From Burkholderia pyrrocinia (GTDB lineage Bacteria; Pseudomonadota; Gammaproteobacteria; Burkholderiales; Burkholderiaceae), in assembly GCF_018417535.1 (NCBI RefSeq), contig NZ_CP070977.1, positions 3,162,001 to 3,226,000 of the forward strand: a DNA stretch of 64,000 nucleotides, written 5' to 3'. How positions within the stretch are numbered: position 1 is the stretch's first letter; every line of letters starts with the position of its first letter. Position numbers and translations under genes: made by a program. The notes beneath the pieces were generated by a model. That model saw only the letters and a program-made list of their open reading frames with translations, was not told the origin of the DNA and made no database searches. This document shows, one piece after another, positions 36,816 through 46,175 of the stretch.

Positions 36816-37865
36816 ATGGATCATTTGCAGTCGATGCGCGTGTTCGTCAAGGTTGCAGATCTCGGCAGTTTCGCGCGGGCCGCGAGCGCAATGGATATCT
36901 CCAACGCGGTCGCGACGCGTCACGTCGCCGACCTGGAAGGCCGGCTCGGCACGCGTTTGCTGAATCGCACCACACGCAGCCTTTCCCTGACGGAGTCGGG
37001 TCAGGTCTATCTGGAACGTGCTCGCCAGATCCTCGATGAGCTCGAGGACGTCGAGCAGATGGTCGTCGCTCGCAATCACGAGCCGGTCGGCACGCTGCGC
37101 ATCGTCGCGCCGGTCGTGTTCGGCCTGCACAACCTCGCGCCCGTGCTGCAGTCGTACACGGAGAATTTCCCGAAAGTGGTGCCGGATCTCACGCTGGTCG
37201 ACCGGCAGGTCGATCTCGTCGAGGAAGGCTTCGACGTCGGCATCGTCGTCACGCGCCAGATGCGCAGCGCGAGCATCGTCACGCGGCGCCTGACCACGGG
37301 CTGCATGACCGTGTGCGCAACGCCGAGCTACCTGGAGAAGCATGGCGTGCCGACCCATCCGGAGCAGCTTGTCGCGCACCCGAGCCTGAGCCTGCCGGCC
37401 GAATACTGGGGCGACGAGCGCGTGTTCACGGGGCCGGACGGCGAAGTGCGCGTGCGCCCGACCAACGTGATCGTCGCGAACAACACCGCGATGCTGCGCC
37501 AGTTTGCGCTGCTCGGGATGGGCGTCGCGATCCTGCCGAGCTACCTGATCGGCAGCGACATCGCGCGCGGCGCGCTCGTGCGGCTGCTGCCGGATTTCCG
37601 GCTGCCGCAGGTCGAGATCAACATCGCTTACCCGAGCCGGCGCCATCTGCCCGCGAAGGTGCGCACGTTCATCGACCACCTCGTCGAGTATTTCAGTCGC
37701 TCGACCGATGCGACGATCGGCGAGCAGTGGGCCGCGCAGGGTGCGCCGCTCGCGCCGATCGGCGTCGAGACGCGTGCGGAGCAGCCCGAAGTGGCCGACC
37801 CGAACCTGTCGCCGCGCCTGCCGCGTTCGTCGCGCACGCGTGTCGCGGTGCCGTCGCCGCTGTAA
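36816..37865 (+). CDS. LysR family transcriptional regulator (CrgA/DhcR-like)
   Basis: A 349-residue LysR protein: HTH at 1-60 (SFARAASAMDISNAVATRHV) and substrate-binding domain ~90-295. An unusual ~50-residue polar tail ends PRSSRTRVAVPSPL, longer than in most LysR proteins. The first 60 residues fit the subgroup with LNRTTRSLSLTESGQVYLER. It is divergent from the hydroxyacid dehydrogenase, a possible target. Confidence 0.9.
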   Translation: MDHLQSMRVFVKVADLGSFARAASAMDISNAVATRHVADLEGRLGTRLLNRTTRSLSLTESGQVYLERARQILDELEDVEQMVVARNHEPVGTLRIVAPVVFGLHNLAPVLQSYTENFPKVVPDLTLVDRQVDLVEEGFDVGIVVTRQMRSASIVTRRLTTGCMTVCATPSYLEKHGVPTHPEQLVAHPSLSLPAEYWGDERVFTGPDGEVRVRPTNVIVANNTAMLRQFALLGMGVAILPSYLIGSDIARGALVRLLPDFRLPQVEINIAYPSRRHLPAKVRTFIDHLVEYFSRSTDATIGEQWAAQGAPLAPIGVETRAEQPEVADPNLSPRLPRSSRTRVAVPSPL

Positions 37866-37904
37866 CGGCGCGCCGGCCGGGCGGCGGTTGCCGCCGGCAC
37901 AAAG

Positions 37905-37941
37905 AAAAAACGCGGATCGAGCGATCGATCCGCGTTTTTTT
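37905..37941. terminator. Bidirectional terminator between LysR gene and topB
   Basis: ACGCGGATCGA / TCGATCCGCGT stem with A6 on one side and T7 on the other, serving two convergent genes. Confidence 0.93.
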
Positions 37942-37994
37942 ATGGCTGCCTGGCGGAGCCCGATGCGCCGGGGAAGGCCCCGGCGGCCCGGTCG

Positions 37995-40604
37995 TTACGA
38001 GCCCGTCTTGCGCACCGTCGTTTTGCGAGCGGCGGTCTTGGCAGCGGTCTTGCGGGCCGGTGCCGGTTTCTCTGCGGCGCCTTCCGTCACGGTTTCGGCA
38101 TCCTTCGTCGCCGATTTTGCCGTCTTCTTCGCGGCGGCGGCCTTCGGTTCCTTCTTCTCGAACTCGAAGCCGATCTTGCCGTCCGGCTGCTTCACGAGGA
38201 ACGCCTTGAAATTGCGGCCCGTGCGCGACGACTTGAAGTTCGGCAGCAGATCCGTGCGGCCGTCGGCGAGCAGCTTGCCCATCTGCTCGCGCGTGATTTC
38301 CTGCTGCAGGATCACCTTGCCCGAGCGGAAGTCGCAGGTCTTCGGGTTCGCAACCGAGTGCTCGCACACGTAGCTCATCCCGTGCTCGAACACGCGGCCC
38401 TGGCACTTCGGGCATGCGCCGACCGGCTCCTGCGCGGAGAAGTCGGGTGCTTCGCCTTCCTCGCCGCCCTGGTCCTGGCCGAAATCGAACTCGAGCTTGT
38501 AGTTCTTCGTCTCGTCGTCGAACGACAGCTTGAGGATCGCCGAGAACGGGCGGCCCATCTTGCTGCGGAACCCGGACAGCGGACCGATTTCCTTCTTCTG
38601 CAGCAGTTCCTCGACTTCCGGGATCTCGAACTGCCGGCTGCCCGGGATTTTCGAGATCGAGAACTCGCACTTCGTGCACGCGAAGCGGCGGTAGTTTTCC
38701 TTCACCTGGCCGCCGCAGTTCGGGCACGGCGTCTCGAGCGTCGCGTAGTCGCCGGGGATCGTGTCGGAGTCGTATTCCTTCGCGCGCTTGACGATCTGCT
38801 GCGTCATGCGGGCGATTTCCTGCATGAACGCGTCGCGCCCGAGGTTGCCGCGCTCCATCTGCGACAGCTTGTATTCCCACTCGCCGGTGAGTTCCGGGGC
38901 GGTCAGTTCCTTCACGCCGAGCCCGCGCAGCAGCGTCATCAACTGGAATGCCTTCGCGGTCGGGATCAGCTCGCGGCCTTCGCGCAACAGGTATTTCTCG
39001 CCGAGCAGGCCTTCGATGATCGCCGCGCGCGTGGCCGGCGTGCCGAGACCCTTCGCGGCCATCGCCTCGCGCAACTCATCGTCCTCGACGAGCTTGCCCG
39101 CGCCTTCCATCGCCGACAGCAGCGTCGCTTCCGAGTAGCGTGCGGGCGGCTTCGTCACGAGCGCGACGGCGGCGATTTCGTCCGTCTTCACCTTCTCGTT
39201 CTTCTGCACCGGCACGAGGTTCGCGTCCGCGCCTTCGGCGTCGCGGCCGTAGACCTGCAGCCAGCCCGGCTCGACGAGCACCTTGCCTTCGGTCTTGAAG
39301 TGATGGCCGGCGACTTCGGTGATCCGCGTCGTGACGCGGAATTCGGCCGCCGGGAAGAACACGGCGAGGAAGCGCTTCACGACCAGGTCGTACAGCTTCT
39401 GCTCCGGCTCGGACAGCGACTTCGGCGCCTGCAGCGTCGGGATGATTGCAAAGTGGTCGCTGATCTTCGAGTTGTCGAAGATCCGCTTGTTCGGCTTCAC
39501 CCAGCCCTTGTCGAGCACCTGCTTCGCATGCGGCAGGTAGTTGTTGCTCTCCTTGAGCATCTCGAGCGTGGACTCGACCGTCGAAAGATAGTCTTCCGGC
39601 AGCGCGCGCGCGTCGGTACGCGGGTAGGTCAGCACCTTGTGCTTTTCATACAGCGCCTGCGCGAGGCCGAGCGTGTTCTTCGCGGAGAAGCCGAAGCGGC
39701 CGTTCGCCTCGCGCTGCAGGCTCGTCAGGTCGAACAGCAGCGGCGACAGTTGCGTCGACGGCTTCGATTCCTCGGAAACCGTGCCGACCTGGTCGCGGCA
39801 TGCGGCGACGATCGTTTCGGCGGCAGGCAGGCTCCACAGGCGGGAGTCGCGTTTCTCCGGATCGAATTCGTCGCGCTTGAATTTCGGGTCGTACCACCTG
39901 CCTTCGTAGAAACCCCCCGCGCAGGCGAATTCGGCCCGCACTTCCCAATAGTCGCGCGGGATGAAGCGGCGGATCTTCTCTTCGCGTTCGACGACGATCG
40001 ACAGCGTTGGCGTCTGAACGCGGCCGACTGTCGTCAGGAAGAAGCCGCCGCCCTTGCTGTTGAACGCGGTCATCGCGCGGGTGCCGTTGATCCCGACGAG
40101 CCAGTCGGCTTCCGAGCGGCAGCGTGCGGCGTCGGCGAGCGGCTGCATGTCGGTGTCGCTGCGCAGGTTCGCGAAGCCGTCGCGGATCGCCTGCGGGGTC
40201 ATCGACTGCAGCCACAGGCGCTGGACCGGCTGCTTCGCTTTCGCGTGCTGCGCGATCAGGCGGAAAATCAGCTCGCCCTCGCGCCCCGCGTCACATGCGT
40301 TGATCAGGCGCTCGACGTCCTTGCGCTTCATCAGCTTCGTGAGCACCTTGAGGCGCGACTCGCTTTTTGCGATCGGGTTCAGGTCGAAATGCGGGGGGAT
40401 GACGGGCAGATGCGCGAAGCTCCATTTCCCGCGCTTGACCTCGTACTCTTCCGGGGCGGCGATTTCCAGCAAGTGGCCGACAGCGGACGAAAGGACGAAT
40501 TCGTCGCTCTCGTAATACTCGTCATGCTTGGTAAAGCCGCCCAAAGCGCGTGCGATGTCGTTCGCGACAGAAGGCTTTTCCGCAATGATCAGTGCTTTGG
40601 ACAT
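37995..40604 (-). CDS. topB: DNA topoisomerase III with basic C-terminal tail
   Basis: Type IA topoisomerase (869 residues) that decatenates and resolves DNA. The TOPRIM domain is at the N-terminus (ALIIAEKPSVANDIARALGG and DAGREGELIFRL). The catalytic Tyr is in TYPRTDARALP. The C-terminal region has zinc-ribbon cysteines (TPCPNCGGQ...RFACTKCEF, then GACPKCQGRVFE). The last ~45 residues are an Ala/Lys/Thr-rich histone-H1-like tail (from KKTAKSATKDAETVTEG to KTTVRKTGS). It is longer than E. coli TopB because of this tail. Confidence 0.95.
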   Translation of the reverse strand: MSKALIIAEKPSVANDIARALGGFTKHDEYYESDEFVLSSAVGHLLEIAAPEEYEVKRGKWSFAHLPVIPPHFDLNPIAKSESRLKVLTKLMKRKDVERLINACDAGREGELIFRLIAQHAKAKQPVQRLWLQSMTPQAIRDGFANLRSDTDMQPLADAARCRSEADWLVGINGTRAMTAFNSKGGGFFLTTVGRVQTPTLSIVVEREEKIRRFIPRDYWEVRAEFACAGGFYEGRWYDPKFKRDEFDPEKRDSRLWSLPAAETIVAACRDQVGTVSEESKPSTQLSPLLFDLTSLQREANGRFGFSAKNTLGLAQALYEKHKVLTYPRTDARALPEDYLSTVESTLEMLKESNNYLPHAKQVLDKGWVKPNKRIFDNSKISDHFAIIPTLQAPKSLSEPEQKLYDLVVKRFLAVFFPAAEFRVTTRITEVAGHHFKTEGKVLVEPGWLQVYGRDAEGADANLVPVQKNEKVKTDEIAAVALVTKPPARYSEATLLSAMEGAGKLVEDDELREAMAAKGLGTPATRAAIIEGLLGEKYLLREGRELIPTAKAFQLMTLLRGLGVKELTAPELTGEWEYKLSQMERGNLGRDAFMQEIARMTQQIVKRAKEYDSDTIPGDYATLETPCPNCGGQVKENYRRFACTKCEFSISKIPGSRQFEIPEVEELLQKKEIGPLSGFRSKMGRPFSAILKLSFDDETKNYKLEFDFGQDQGGEEGEAPDFSAQEPVGACPKCQGRVFEHGMSYVCEHSVANPKTCDFRSGKVILQQEITREQMGKLLADGRTDLLPNFKSSRTGRNFKAFLVKQPDGKIGFEFEKKEPKAAAAKKTAKSATKDAETVTEGAAEKPAPARKTAAKTAARKTTVRKTGS

Positions 40605-40797
40605 GACAGGTGTGTGTTGGTGGACCGGGTTCGCCGGTTGTGGGTCCCTTTTACGACCGCTTTATAGCACACGCCGAAGCGACGGCGGCTCGGCGTGTAA
40701 AAAGCGGCCCATCATAGAGGGGGGGCGCAACGGCGGCAAGCGCCCGGCGCGACAGGGCGCGCAAACGTGCGAAAAACCGCCGGGTCGGCACGCGAAT

Positions 40798-41178
40798 TCA
40801 GGCTTCGACGTTCAGGACGTTGCGCAATTTCGGTGCGTGCGGCGCACCGGGTACCGCGCTCAGGTCGGACAGCATCCGTTCGACGATCGCCGCGTGCGGC
40901 AGGACCGTGCCGAAGAAGCGGGCGGCGTTGGCATCCTCGATCAGGATCGTCGGGAAGTTCTCGACGTCGAGATCGTCGAGCCGGTCGGCATGCGTTTCGA
41001 TGTCGATCCAGGCGAAGCAGGCGTCCGGATGCGCGTCGGCGAGCTGGTCGAAGGCCTTTCGGTAGTCGCGGCACGTGCCGCACCACTCGGCGCACAGGCA
41101 GGCGACGAGCAACGCGCCGGGATCGGCGAGCCGCTCGGCGATCCGATCCGCATCGGTGTCGAGATTCAGCGCGGGCAT
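40798..41178 (-). CDS. Thioredoxin-fold protein (CGTC)
   Basis: A 126-residue cytosolic thioredoxin-like protein with active site CAEWCGTCRDYRKAF (CxxC near residues 33-36) and the cis-Pro in ENFPTILIED. No signal peptide. It lies between topB and dprA on the same strand. It could reduce disulfides, but the partner is unknown. Confidence 0.88.
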   Translation of the reverse strand: MPALNLDTDADRIAERLADPGALLVACLCAEWCGTCRDYRKAFDQLADAHPDACFAWIDIETHADRLDDLDVENFPTILIEDANAARFFGTVLPHAAIVERMLSDLSAVPGAPHAPKLRNVLNVEA

Positions 41179-41214
41179 GGATTTCCTTGGGTAGCGTCGG
41201 CGGCACGGCCGCCC

Positions 41215-42495
41215 CTATTCGGGGAAATGTAGCACGCCGCGCGCGGGCGGGGTGGGCGCGGCGTCAAGCCGCGCGAAGCGTCCGCCGGGGAGGCTTGCAA
41301 CGCGACCGGCCAGTTCGAGCGCGAGCAGCGCGCGGTGCAGTACGTCGTCGGACAGGCCGCTGTGTTCGGCGAGCCATTCGTATGTGACGGGGCCGTATCC
41401 CAGTGCGGCGAGCACGGCCTGCTCGGGCAGGGTGCGGGGTGGCGGCGGCGCTTCGACCCGGGCGGGCGCGGCGGCTGGAACGGCGGGATCGGTTCGCGTG
41501 ATGCCGGCGACGGCGCGCTCGCCGGCGGCTTGGATTCCGCCGATGCTGCCGGCGTTCGCGCCCGAATTTCCGGAGCATGCCGCGCGTGCCGTCGGTTCGC
41601 CCAGCCCGTATTCCTCGAGAACATCGAGCGGCGCCGCCGTAAGCTTCGCGCCGTCGCGGATCAGCGCGTGGCAGCCTTGCGCGAGCGGTGCGTGGATCGA
41701 GCCCGGCATCGCGAACACATCGCGCCCCAGTTCGTTCGCGAGCCGTGCGGTGATCAGCGAACCGGAGCGCGGGGCGGCCTCGACGACGAGCGCGCCGATC
41801 GCCAGCGCCGCGATCAGCCGGTTGCGCTGCGGGAAATGTGCGGCGCGGGCCGGCGTGCCGAGCGGCCATTCCGACAGGATCGCGCCGTGCGCGGCGATCT
41901 CGTGGGCGAGCGTGCGGTGCCGCGCCGGATAGACGAGATCGCCGCCTGTCGCGATCACCGCGATCGTGCCCGACCGGCCGTCGAGCCCGCCGCGATGCGC
42001 GGCGCCGTCGATTCCGAGCGCGAGGCCCGAGATGATCGGAAGCCCCGCGTCGGACAGCTCGCGTGCGAAGCGCGTCGCGTCGGCGAGCCCCTGCGGAGTC
42101 GCGTGGCGGCTGCCGACCACGGCGAGGCCGCGTGCGTGCAACAGGTCGAGCCGGCCCTTTACATATAGCAGCGGCGGCGGGTCGTGCAGGTCGCGCAGCC
42201 GCGGCGGGTAGGCCGGATCGTTGAGCGTGACGAGCGCATTACCCGGCGCATCGAGCCACGCGAGCGCGGCATCGGTGCGTGCGTCGAGATCGTCGCGTTC
42301 GCTCGCGCGCACGGCCAGCGCGGCGGCCGGGCCTGCTGCCGCGGCAATGGCCTGGTCGGGCGCGCGCAGCAGCGCCGCCGGCGAGCCGAACGCGTCGAGC
42401 AGCGCCTGCAGTACGGTGGGCGCGAGGCCAGGCGCATGCGCGAGCTGCAGCCACGCGCGCAATGCGGAGGTGGTCAGCGCTTGCGGCGACATGAG
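41215..42495 (-). CDS. dprA: DNA processing protein DprA/Smf
   Basis: Loads RecA on incoming single-stranded DNA in transformation. It has 426 residues. The Rossmann-like core is clear: LAVVGSRHATPQGLADATRF, SGLALGIDGAAHRGGL, VIATGGDLVYPARH and SEWPLGTPARAAHFPQRNRL, then GSLITARLANELGRDVFAMP. A C-terminal winged-helix domain follows an Ala/Pro linker. The ATG at 42495 has GAGGG upstream; the ATG at 42537 in the same frame is an alternative. It is divergent from def. Confidence 0.92.
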   Translation of the reverse strand, partial: LMSPQALTTSALRAWLQLAHAPGLAPTVLQALLDAFGSPAALLRAPDQAIAAAAGPAAALAVRASERDDLDARTDAALAWLDAPGNALVTLNDPAYPPRLRDLHDPPPLLYVKGRLDLLHARGLAVVGSRHATPQGLADATRFARELSDAGLPIISGLALGIDGAAHRGGLDGRSGTIAVIATGGDLVYPARHRTLAHEIAAHGAILSEWPLGTPARAAHFPQRNRLIAALAIGALVVEAAPRSGSLITARLANELGRDVFAMPGSIHAPLAQGCHALIRDGAKLTAAPLDVLEEYGLGEPTARAACSGNSGANAGSIGGIQAAGERAVAGITRTDPAVPAAAPARVEAPPPPRTLPEQAVLAALGYGPVTYEWLAEHSGLSDDVLHRALLALELAGRVASLPGGRFARLDAAPTPPARGVLHFPE

Positions 42496-42722
42496 GCTGC
42501 CCTCGAACGCGGCGGCCAGCGGACCGCGTGACGCCATGATAAAATTTTCATCATCCGAAATACTCGACAGGGCCGCGCGTGCAGGCGCCCGGCCAATTGC
42601 AGGAGGCGCGATCCGCGGCATTGATTCGCCGCGCATCCGCCTCATCTTCATTGCATCGCGGCGGCGGCGCCAGCCGGCCGGATGGCCGATGCCGCACCCC
42701 GCTCTACCGAATACCGAACGCC

Positions 42723-43226
42723 ATGGCTTTGCTCAACATTCTTCACTACCCCGACAAGCGGCTGCACAAGGTCGCCAAGCCGGTCGACAAGGTCGACGAC
42801 CGGATCCGCAAGCTCGTCGCCGACATGGCCGAGACCATGTACGCGGCGCCCGGCATCGGCCTGGCGGCCACGCAGGTCGACGTGCACGAGCGCGTGATCG
42901 TGATCGACATTTCCGAGGAAAAGAACGAGCTGCGCGCGTTCATCAACCCCGAGATCGTGTGGTCGAGCGACGCGAAGCAGATCTATGAAGAGGGCTGCCT
43001 GTCGGTGCCCGGCATCTACGACGAAGTCGAGCGCCCAGACCACGTGCGCGTGCGCGCGCTCAACGAACAGGGCGAGAGCTTCGAGCTCGACTGCGAGGGC
43101 CTGCTCGCCGTGTGCGTCCAGCACGAGATGGATCACCTGATGGGGCGCGTGTTCGTCGAATACCTGTCGCCGCTCAAGCAGACGCGCATCAAGACGAAGA
43201 TGAAGAAACTCGAACGCGCGATGTGA
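42723..43226 (+). CDS. def: Peptide deformylase
   Basis: Removes the formyl group from new proteins. It has 167 residues with all three motifs: GIGLAATQ (near 46), EGCLSVP (near 92, metal Cys) and QHEMDHL (near 133, metal His pair). It is paired with fmt 34 bp downstream, as in most proteobacteria. Confidence 0.97.
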   Translation: MALLNILHYPDKRLHKVAKPVDKVDDRIRKLVADMAETMYAAPGIGLAATQVDVHERVIVIDISEEKNELRAFINPEIVWSSDAKQIYEEGCLSVPGIYDEVERPDHVRVRALNEQGESFELDCEGLLAVCVQHEMDHLMGRVFVEYLSPLKQTRIKTKMKKLERAM

Positions 43227-43260
43227 CGCGCGTTCGCCCTGCCCGACCCCGAACGCTGTC

Positions 43261-44244
43261 ATGACCCATACGTTGCGCGTGATTTTTGCCGGTACGCCGG
43301 AATTTGCCGCGGCTGCCCTCGCCGCGATCCACGAGGCCGGTTTCCCGGTGCCGCTCGTGCTCACCCAGCCCGATCGCCCGGCCGGGCGCGGGATGAAACT
43401 GCAGGCGAGCGCCGTGAAGCGCTACGCCGTCGAGCATGGCATGCCCGTCGCGCAGCCGCCGTCGCTGCGCCGCGCGGGCAAGTACCCCGCGGAGGCGGCC
43501 GACGCGATCGAGCTGCTGCGCGCGACCCCGCACGACGTGATGGTGGTCGCCGCGTACGGCCTGCTGCTGCCGCAGGAGGTGCTCGACATTCCGCGCGACG
43601 GCTGCATCAACATCCATGCGTCGCTGCTGCCGCGCTGGCGCGGCGCCGCGCCGATCCACCGCGCGATCGAGGCCGGCGACGCCGAGACGGGCGTCACGCT
43701 GATGCAGATGGACGTCGGCCTCGACACCGGCGCGATGATCGAGGAGGCGCGCATCGCGATCGCGCCCGACGATACGACCGCGACGCTGCACGACCGGCTG
43801 GCCGCCGACGGCGCGCGGCTGATCGTCGACGCGCTCGTGCGGCTCGAGCGCGACGGCACGCTGCCGGCGACGCCGCAGCCGGCCGACGGCGTGACCTATG
43901 CGGAAAAGATTGGCAAGCACGAAGCGGCGCTCGACTGGCGCAAGCCGGCCGACGTGCTCGCGCGCCAGGTGCGTGCGTTCGATCCGTTCCCCGGCGGCGT
44001 CGCGACGCTCGACGGCGCGGCAATCAAGCTGTGGGCGGCCGAGCCCGTGGCGGCGCGCGGCGACGCGGCGCCCGGCACGATCGTCGAAGCCGCGCCGGAA
44101 GGCGTGGTCGTCGCATGCGGTAGCGGCGCGCTGCGCGTCACGCAGTTGCAGAAGCCGGGCGGCAAGCGGCTGCCCGCGCGCGAATTCCTGGCCGGCTCGC
44201 CGCTCGCCGCGGGCCAGCGTTTCGCGCTGACCGACGTTGCGTAA
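43261..44244 (+). CDS. fmt: Methionyl-tRNA formyltransferase
   Basis: Formylates initiator Met-tRNA with 10-formyl-THF. It has 327 residues. Formyltransferase domain: [46 protein letters not shown] and [16 protein letters not shown]. The C-terminal OB-like domain has KLWAAEPV. Second gene of the def-fmt operon. Confidence 0.97.
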   Translation: MTHTLRVIFAGTPEFAAAALAAIHEAGFPVPLVLTQPDRPAGRGMKLQASAVKRYAVEHGMPVAQPPSLRRAGKYPAEAADAIELLRATPHDVMVVAAYGLLLPQEVLDIPRDGCINIHASLLPRWRGAAPIHRAIEAGDAETGVTLMQMDVGLDTGAMIEEARIAIAPDDTTATLHDRLAADGARLIVDALVRLERDGTLPATPQPADGVTYAEKIGKHEAALDWRKPADVLARQVRAFDPFPGGVATLDGAAIKLWAAEPVAARGDAAPGTIVEAAPEGVVVACGSGALRVTQLQKPGGKRLPAREFLAGSPLAAGQRFALTDVA

Positions 44245-44364
44245 GGTGGCCTGACCGCCATTCGACACGGCCTGCCGGCCCTGCGCAATCGGCCGGACGG
44301 CCGAATCGCGCAGCGCGGCAGGCGCGCGTAGAATTTCCCTGCGCTCTCCGGTTTCGAGGTTTTC

Positions 44365-45000
44365 ATGTTTGGCATCACCCATTTCGGCTTCTTCGTGCTG
44401 GCAGTTTTCTTGCTGAACGTCACGCCCGGCCCCGACACGGCCTACATCGTCGGCCGCAGCGTCGCGCAGGGCCGCGGCGCGGGGCTGATGTCGGCGCTCG
44501 GCATTTCGGCCGGCTGTTGCGTTCACGCGCTGGCGTGCGCATTCGGCCTCACGGCGCTGCTCGCGGCGTCGGCTGCCGCGTTCACGGTGATCAAGCTGGC
44601 CGGCGCCGCGTACCTGATCTACCTCGGCGTGCGGATGATCGTCGCGAAGCAGGCGGCCGCGCCGTCGGGCGCCGCGGCCGCGCAGGCCGCGAAGCCGCTG
44701 CGCCAGCTGTTCACGCAGGGCTTCTGGACCAACGTGCTGAACCCGAAGGTCGTGCTGTTCTTCGTGTCGTTCTTCCCGCAGTTCGTGTCGGTCGACAGCC
44801 AGCACAAGGCATTGGCGTTCCTGACCCTCGGCGCGGTGTTCGTTGCGATGAGCACGGTCTGGACCAGCCTGGTCGCATGGGTCGCGGGCAGCGTCACGCA
44901 GCGCTTTTCCGGCAAGCCGGGCGTCAGGAAGTGGCTCGACCGCACGGTCGGCAGCGCTTTCGTCGGCCTCGGCCTTCGTCTTGCAACATCGCAACGCTGA
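44365..45000 (+). CDS. LysE/RhtB family amino-acid exporter
   Basis: A 211-residue inner-membrane exporter with about six hydrophobic helices. Family motifs: FLLNVTPGPDTAYIVGRSVA near the N-terminus, then GAAYLIYLGVRMI and FWTNVLNPKVVLFFVSFFPQ. The substrate amino acid cannot be told. It may be transcribed with def-fmt, 120 bp downstream of fmt. Confidence 0.9.
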   Translation: MFGITHFGFFVLAVFLLNVTPGPDTAYIVGRSVAQGRGAGLMSALGISAGCCVHALACAFGLTALLAASAAAFTVIKLAGAAYLIYLGVRMIVAKQAAAPSGAAAAQAAKPLRQLFTQGFWTNVLNPKVVLFFVSFFPQFVSVDSQHKALAFLTLGAVFVAMSTVWTSLVAWVAGSVTQRFSGKPGVRKWLDRTVGSAFVGLGLRLATSQR

Positions 45001-45099
45001 GATTGAATTTTTCCGGCAAGACCTTATCTAACAAATCGCTTACAATTTTCCGCCGTGCCTGTGATGCGCGGCGGGTCCCCTGACGGATAAGGAGTGGGT

Positions 45100-45957
45100 A
45101 TGTTCAATTGGGTCAAAACGGCGATGCTGATGGCCGCGATCACGGCCCTGTTCATCGTGATCGGCGGGATGATCGGCGGTTCGCGCGGCATGACGATCGC
45201 GTTGCTGTTCGCGCTCGGCATGAATTTCTTCTCGTACTGGTTCTCCGACAAGATGGTGCTGCGCATGTACAACGCGCAGGAAGTGGACGAGAACACGGCG
45301 CCGCAGTTCTACCGGATGGTGCGCGAGCTGGCCACGCGCGCGAACCTGCCGATGCCGCGCGTCTACCTGATCAACGAGGATGCGCCGAACGCGTTCGCGA
45401 CGGGCCGCAACCCCGAGCACGCGGCGGTCGCGGCGACGACAGGCATCCTGCGCGTGCTGTCGGAGCGCGAGATGCGCGGCGTGATGGCGCACGAACTCGC
45501 GCACGTGAAGCACCGCGACATCCTGATCTCGACGATCACCGCGACGATGGCGGGCGCGATCTCGGCGATTGCGAACTTCGCGATGTTCTTCGGCGGGCGC
45601 GACGAGAACGGCCGGCCGGCCAACCCGATCGCGGGTATTGCGGTCGCGCTGCTCGCGCCGATCGCCGGTGCGCTGATCCAGATGGCGATTTCGCGGGCAC
45701 GCGAGTTCGAGGCCGACCGCGGCGGCGCGCAGATTTCCGGCGATCCGCAGTCGCTCGCGACCGCGCTCGACAAGATCCATCGCTATGCGGCCGGCATCCC
45801 GTTCCAGGCGGCCGAAGCGCATCCGGCCACCGCGCAGATGATGATCATGAACCCGCTCCACGGCGGTGGCCTGAAGAACCTGTTCTCGACGCACCCGGCC
45901 ACCGAGGAGCGCATCGCACGCCTGATGGAGATGGCGCGTACCGGCCGCTTCGATTAA
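45100..45957 (+). CDS. htpX: Membrane protease HtpX
   Basis: Zinc metalloprotease of the inner membrane that degrades misfolded membrane proteins with FtsH. It has 285 residues. Two N-terminal helices (10-55) precede [15 protein letters not shown] with the HExxH site. Two more hydrophobic segments and the third zinc ligand, Glu in FEADRGGAQ, follow. The ATG at 45100 follows AAGGAG at good spacing. Confidence 0.95.
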   Translation: MFNWVKTAMLMAAITALFIVIGGMIGGSRGMTIALLFALGMNFFSYWFSDKMVLRMYNAQEVDENTAPQFYRMVRELATRANLPMPRVYLINEDAPNAFATGRNPEHAAVAATTGILRVLSEREMRGVMAHELAHVKHRDILISTITATMAGAISAIANFAMFFGGRDENGRPANPIAGIAVALLAPIAGALIQMAISRAREFEADRGGAQISGDPQSLATALDKIHRYAAGIPFQAAEAHPATAQMMIMNPLHGGGLKNLFSTHPATEERIARLMEMARTGRFD

Positions 45958-46002
45958 GTCCCGGCGCACCGCGCGGCCGTTGCCGCGTGGCGTCCGCCCC
46001 GC

Positions 46003-46036
46003 CACCCCGCACGCGTCGCGCTGCGGGGTGTTTCAT
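46003..46036 (+). terminator. Terminator candidate after htpX
   Basis: CACCCCGCA / TGCGGGGTG stem with a 10-nt loop followed by a short T-rich stretch. Confidence 0.55.
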
Positions 46037-46175
46037 TTGTGCGCGCGGTAAAGGGGCCAAAGGGGCCGCATGGTCGCACGCTACAATGCGCGGTTTGGGA
46101 TCGCGCCTGCTACGCGGCCGCGATCCCGTCGTTTGCCGCATTTGTTTGCAGCGCCTGTTTGCTGATTCCGCTCCG

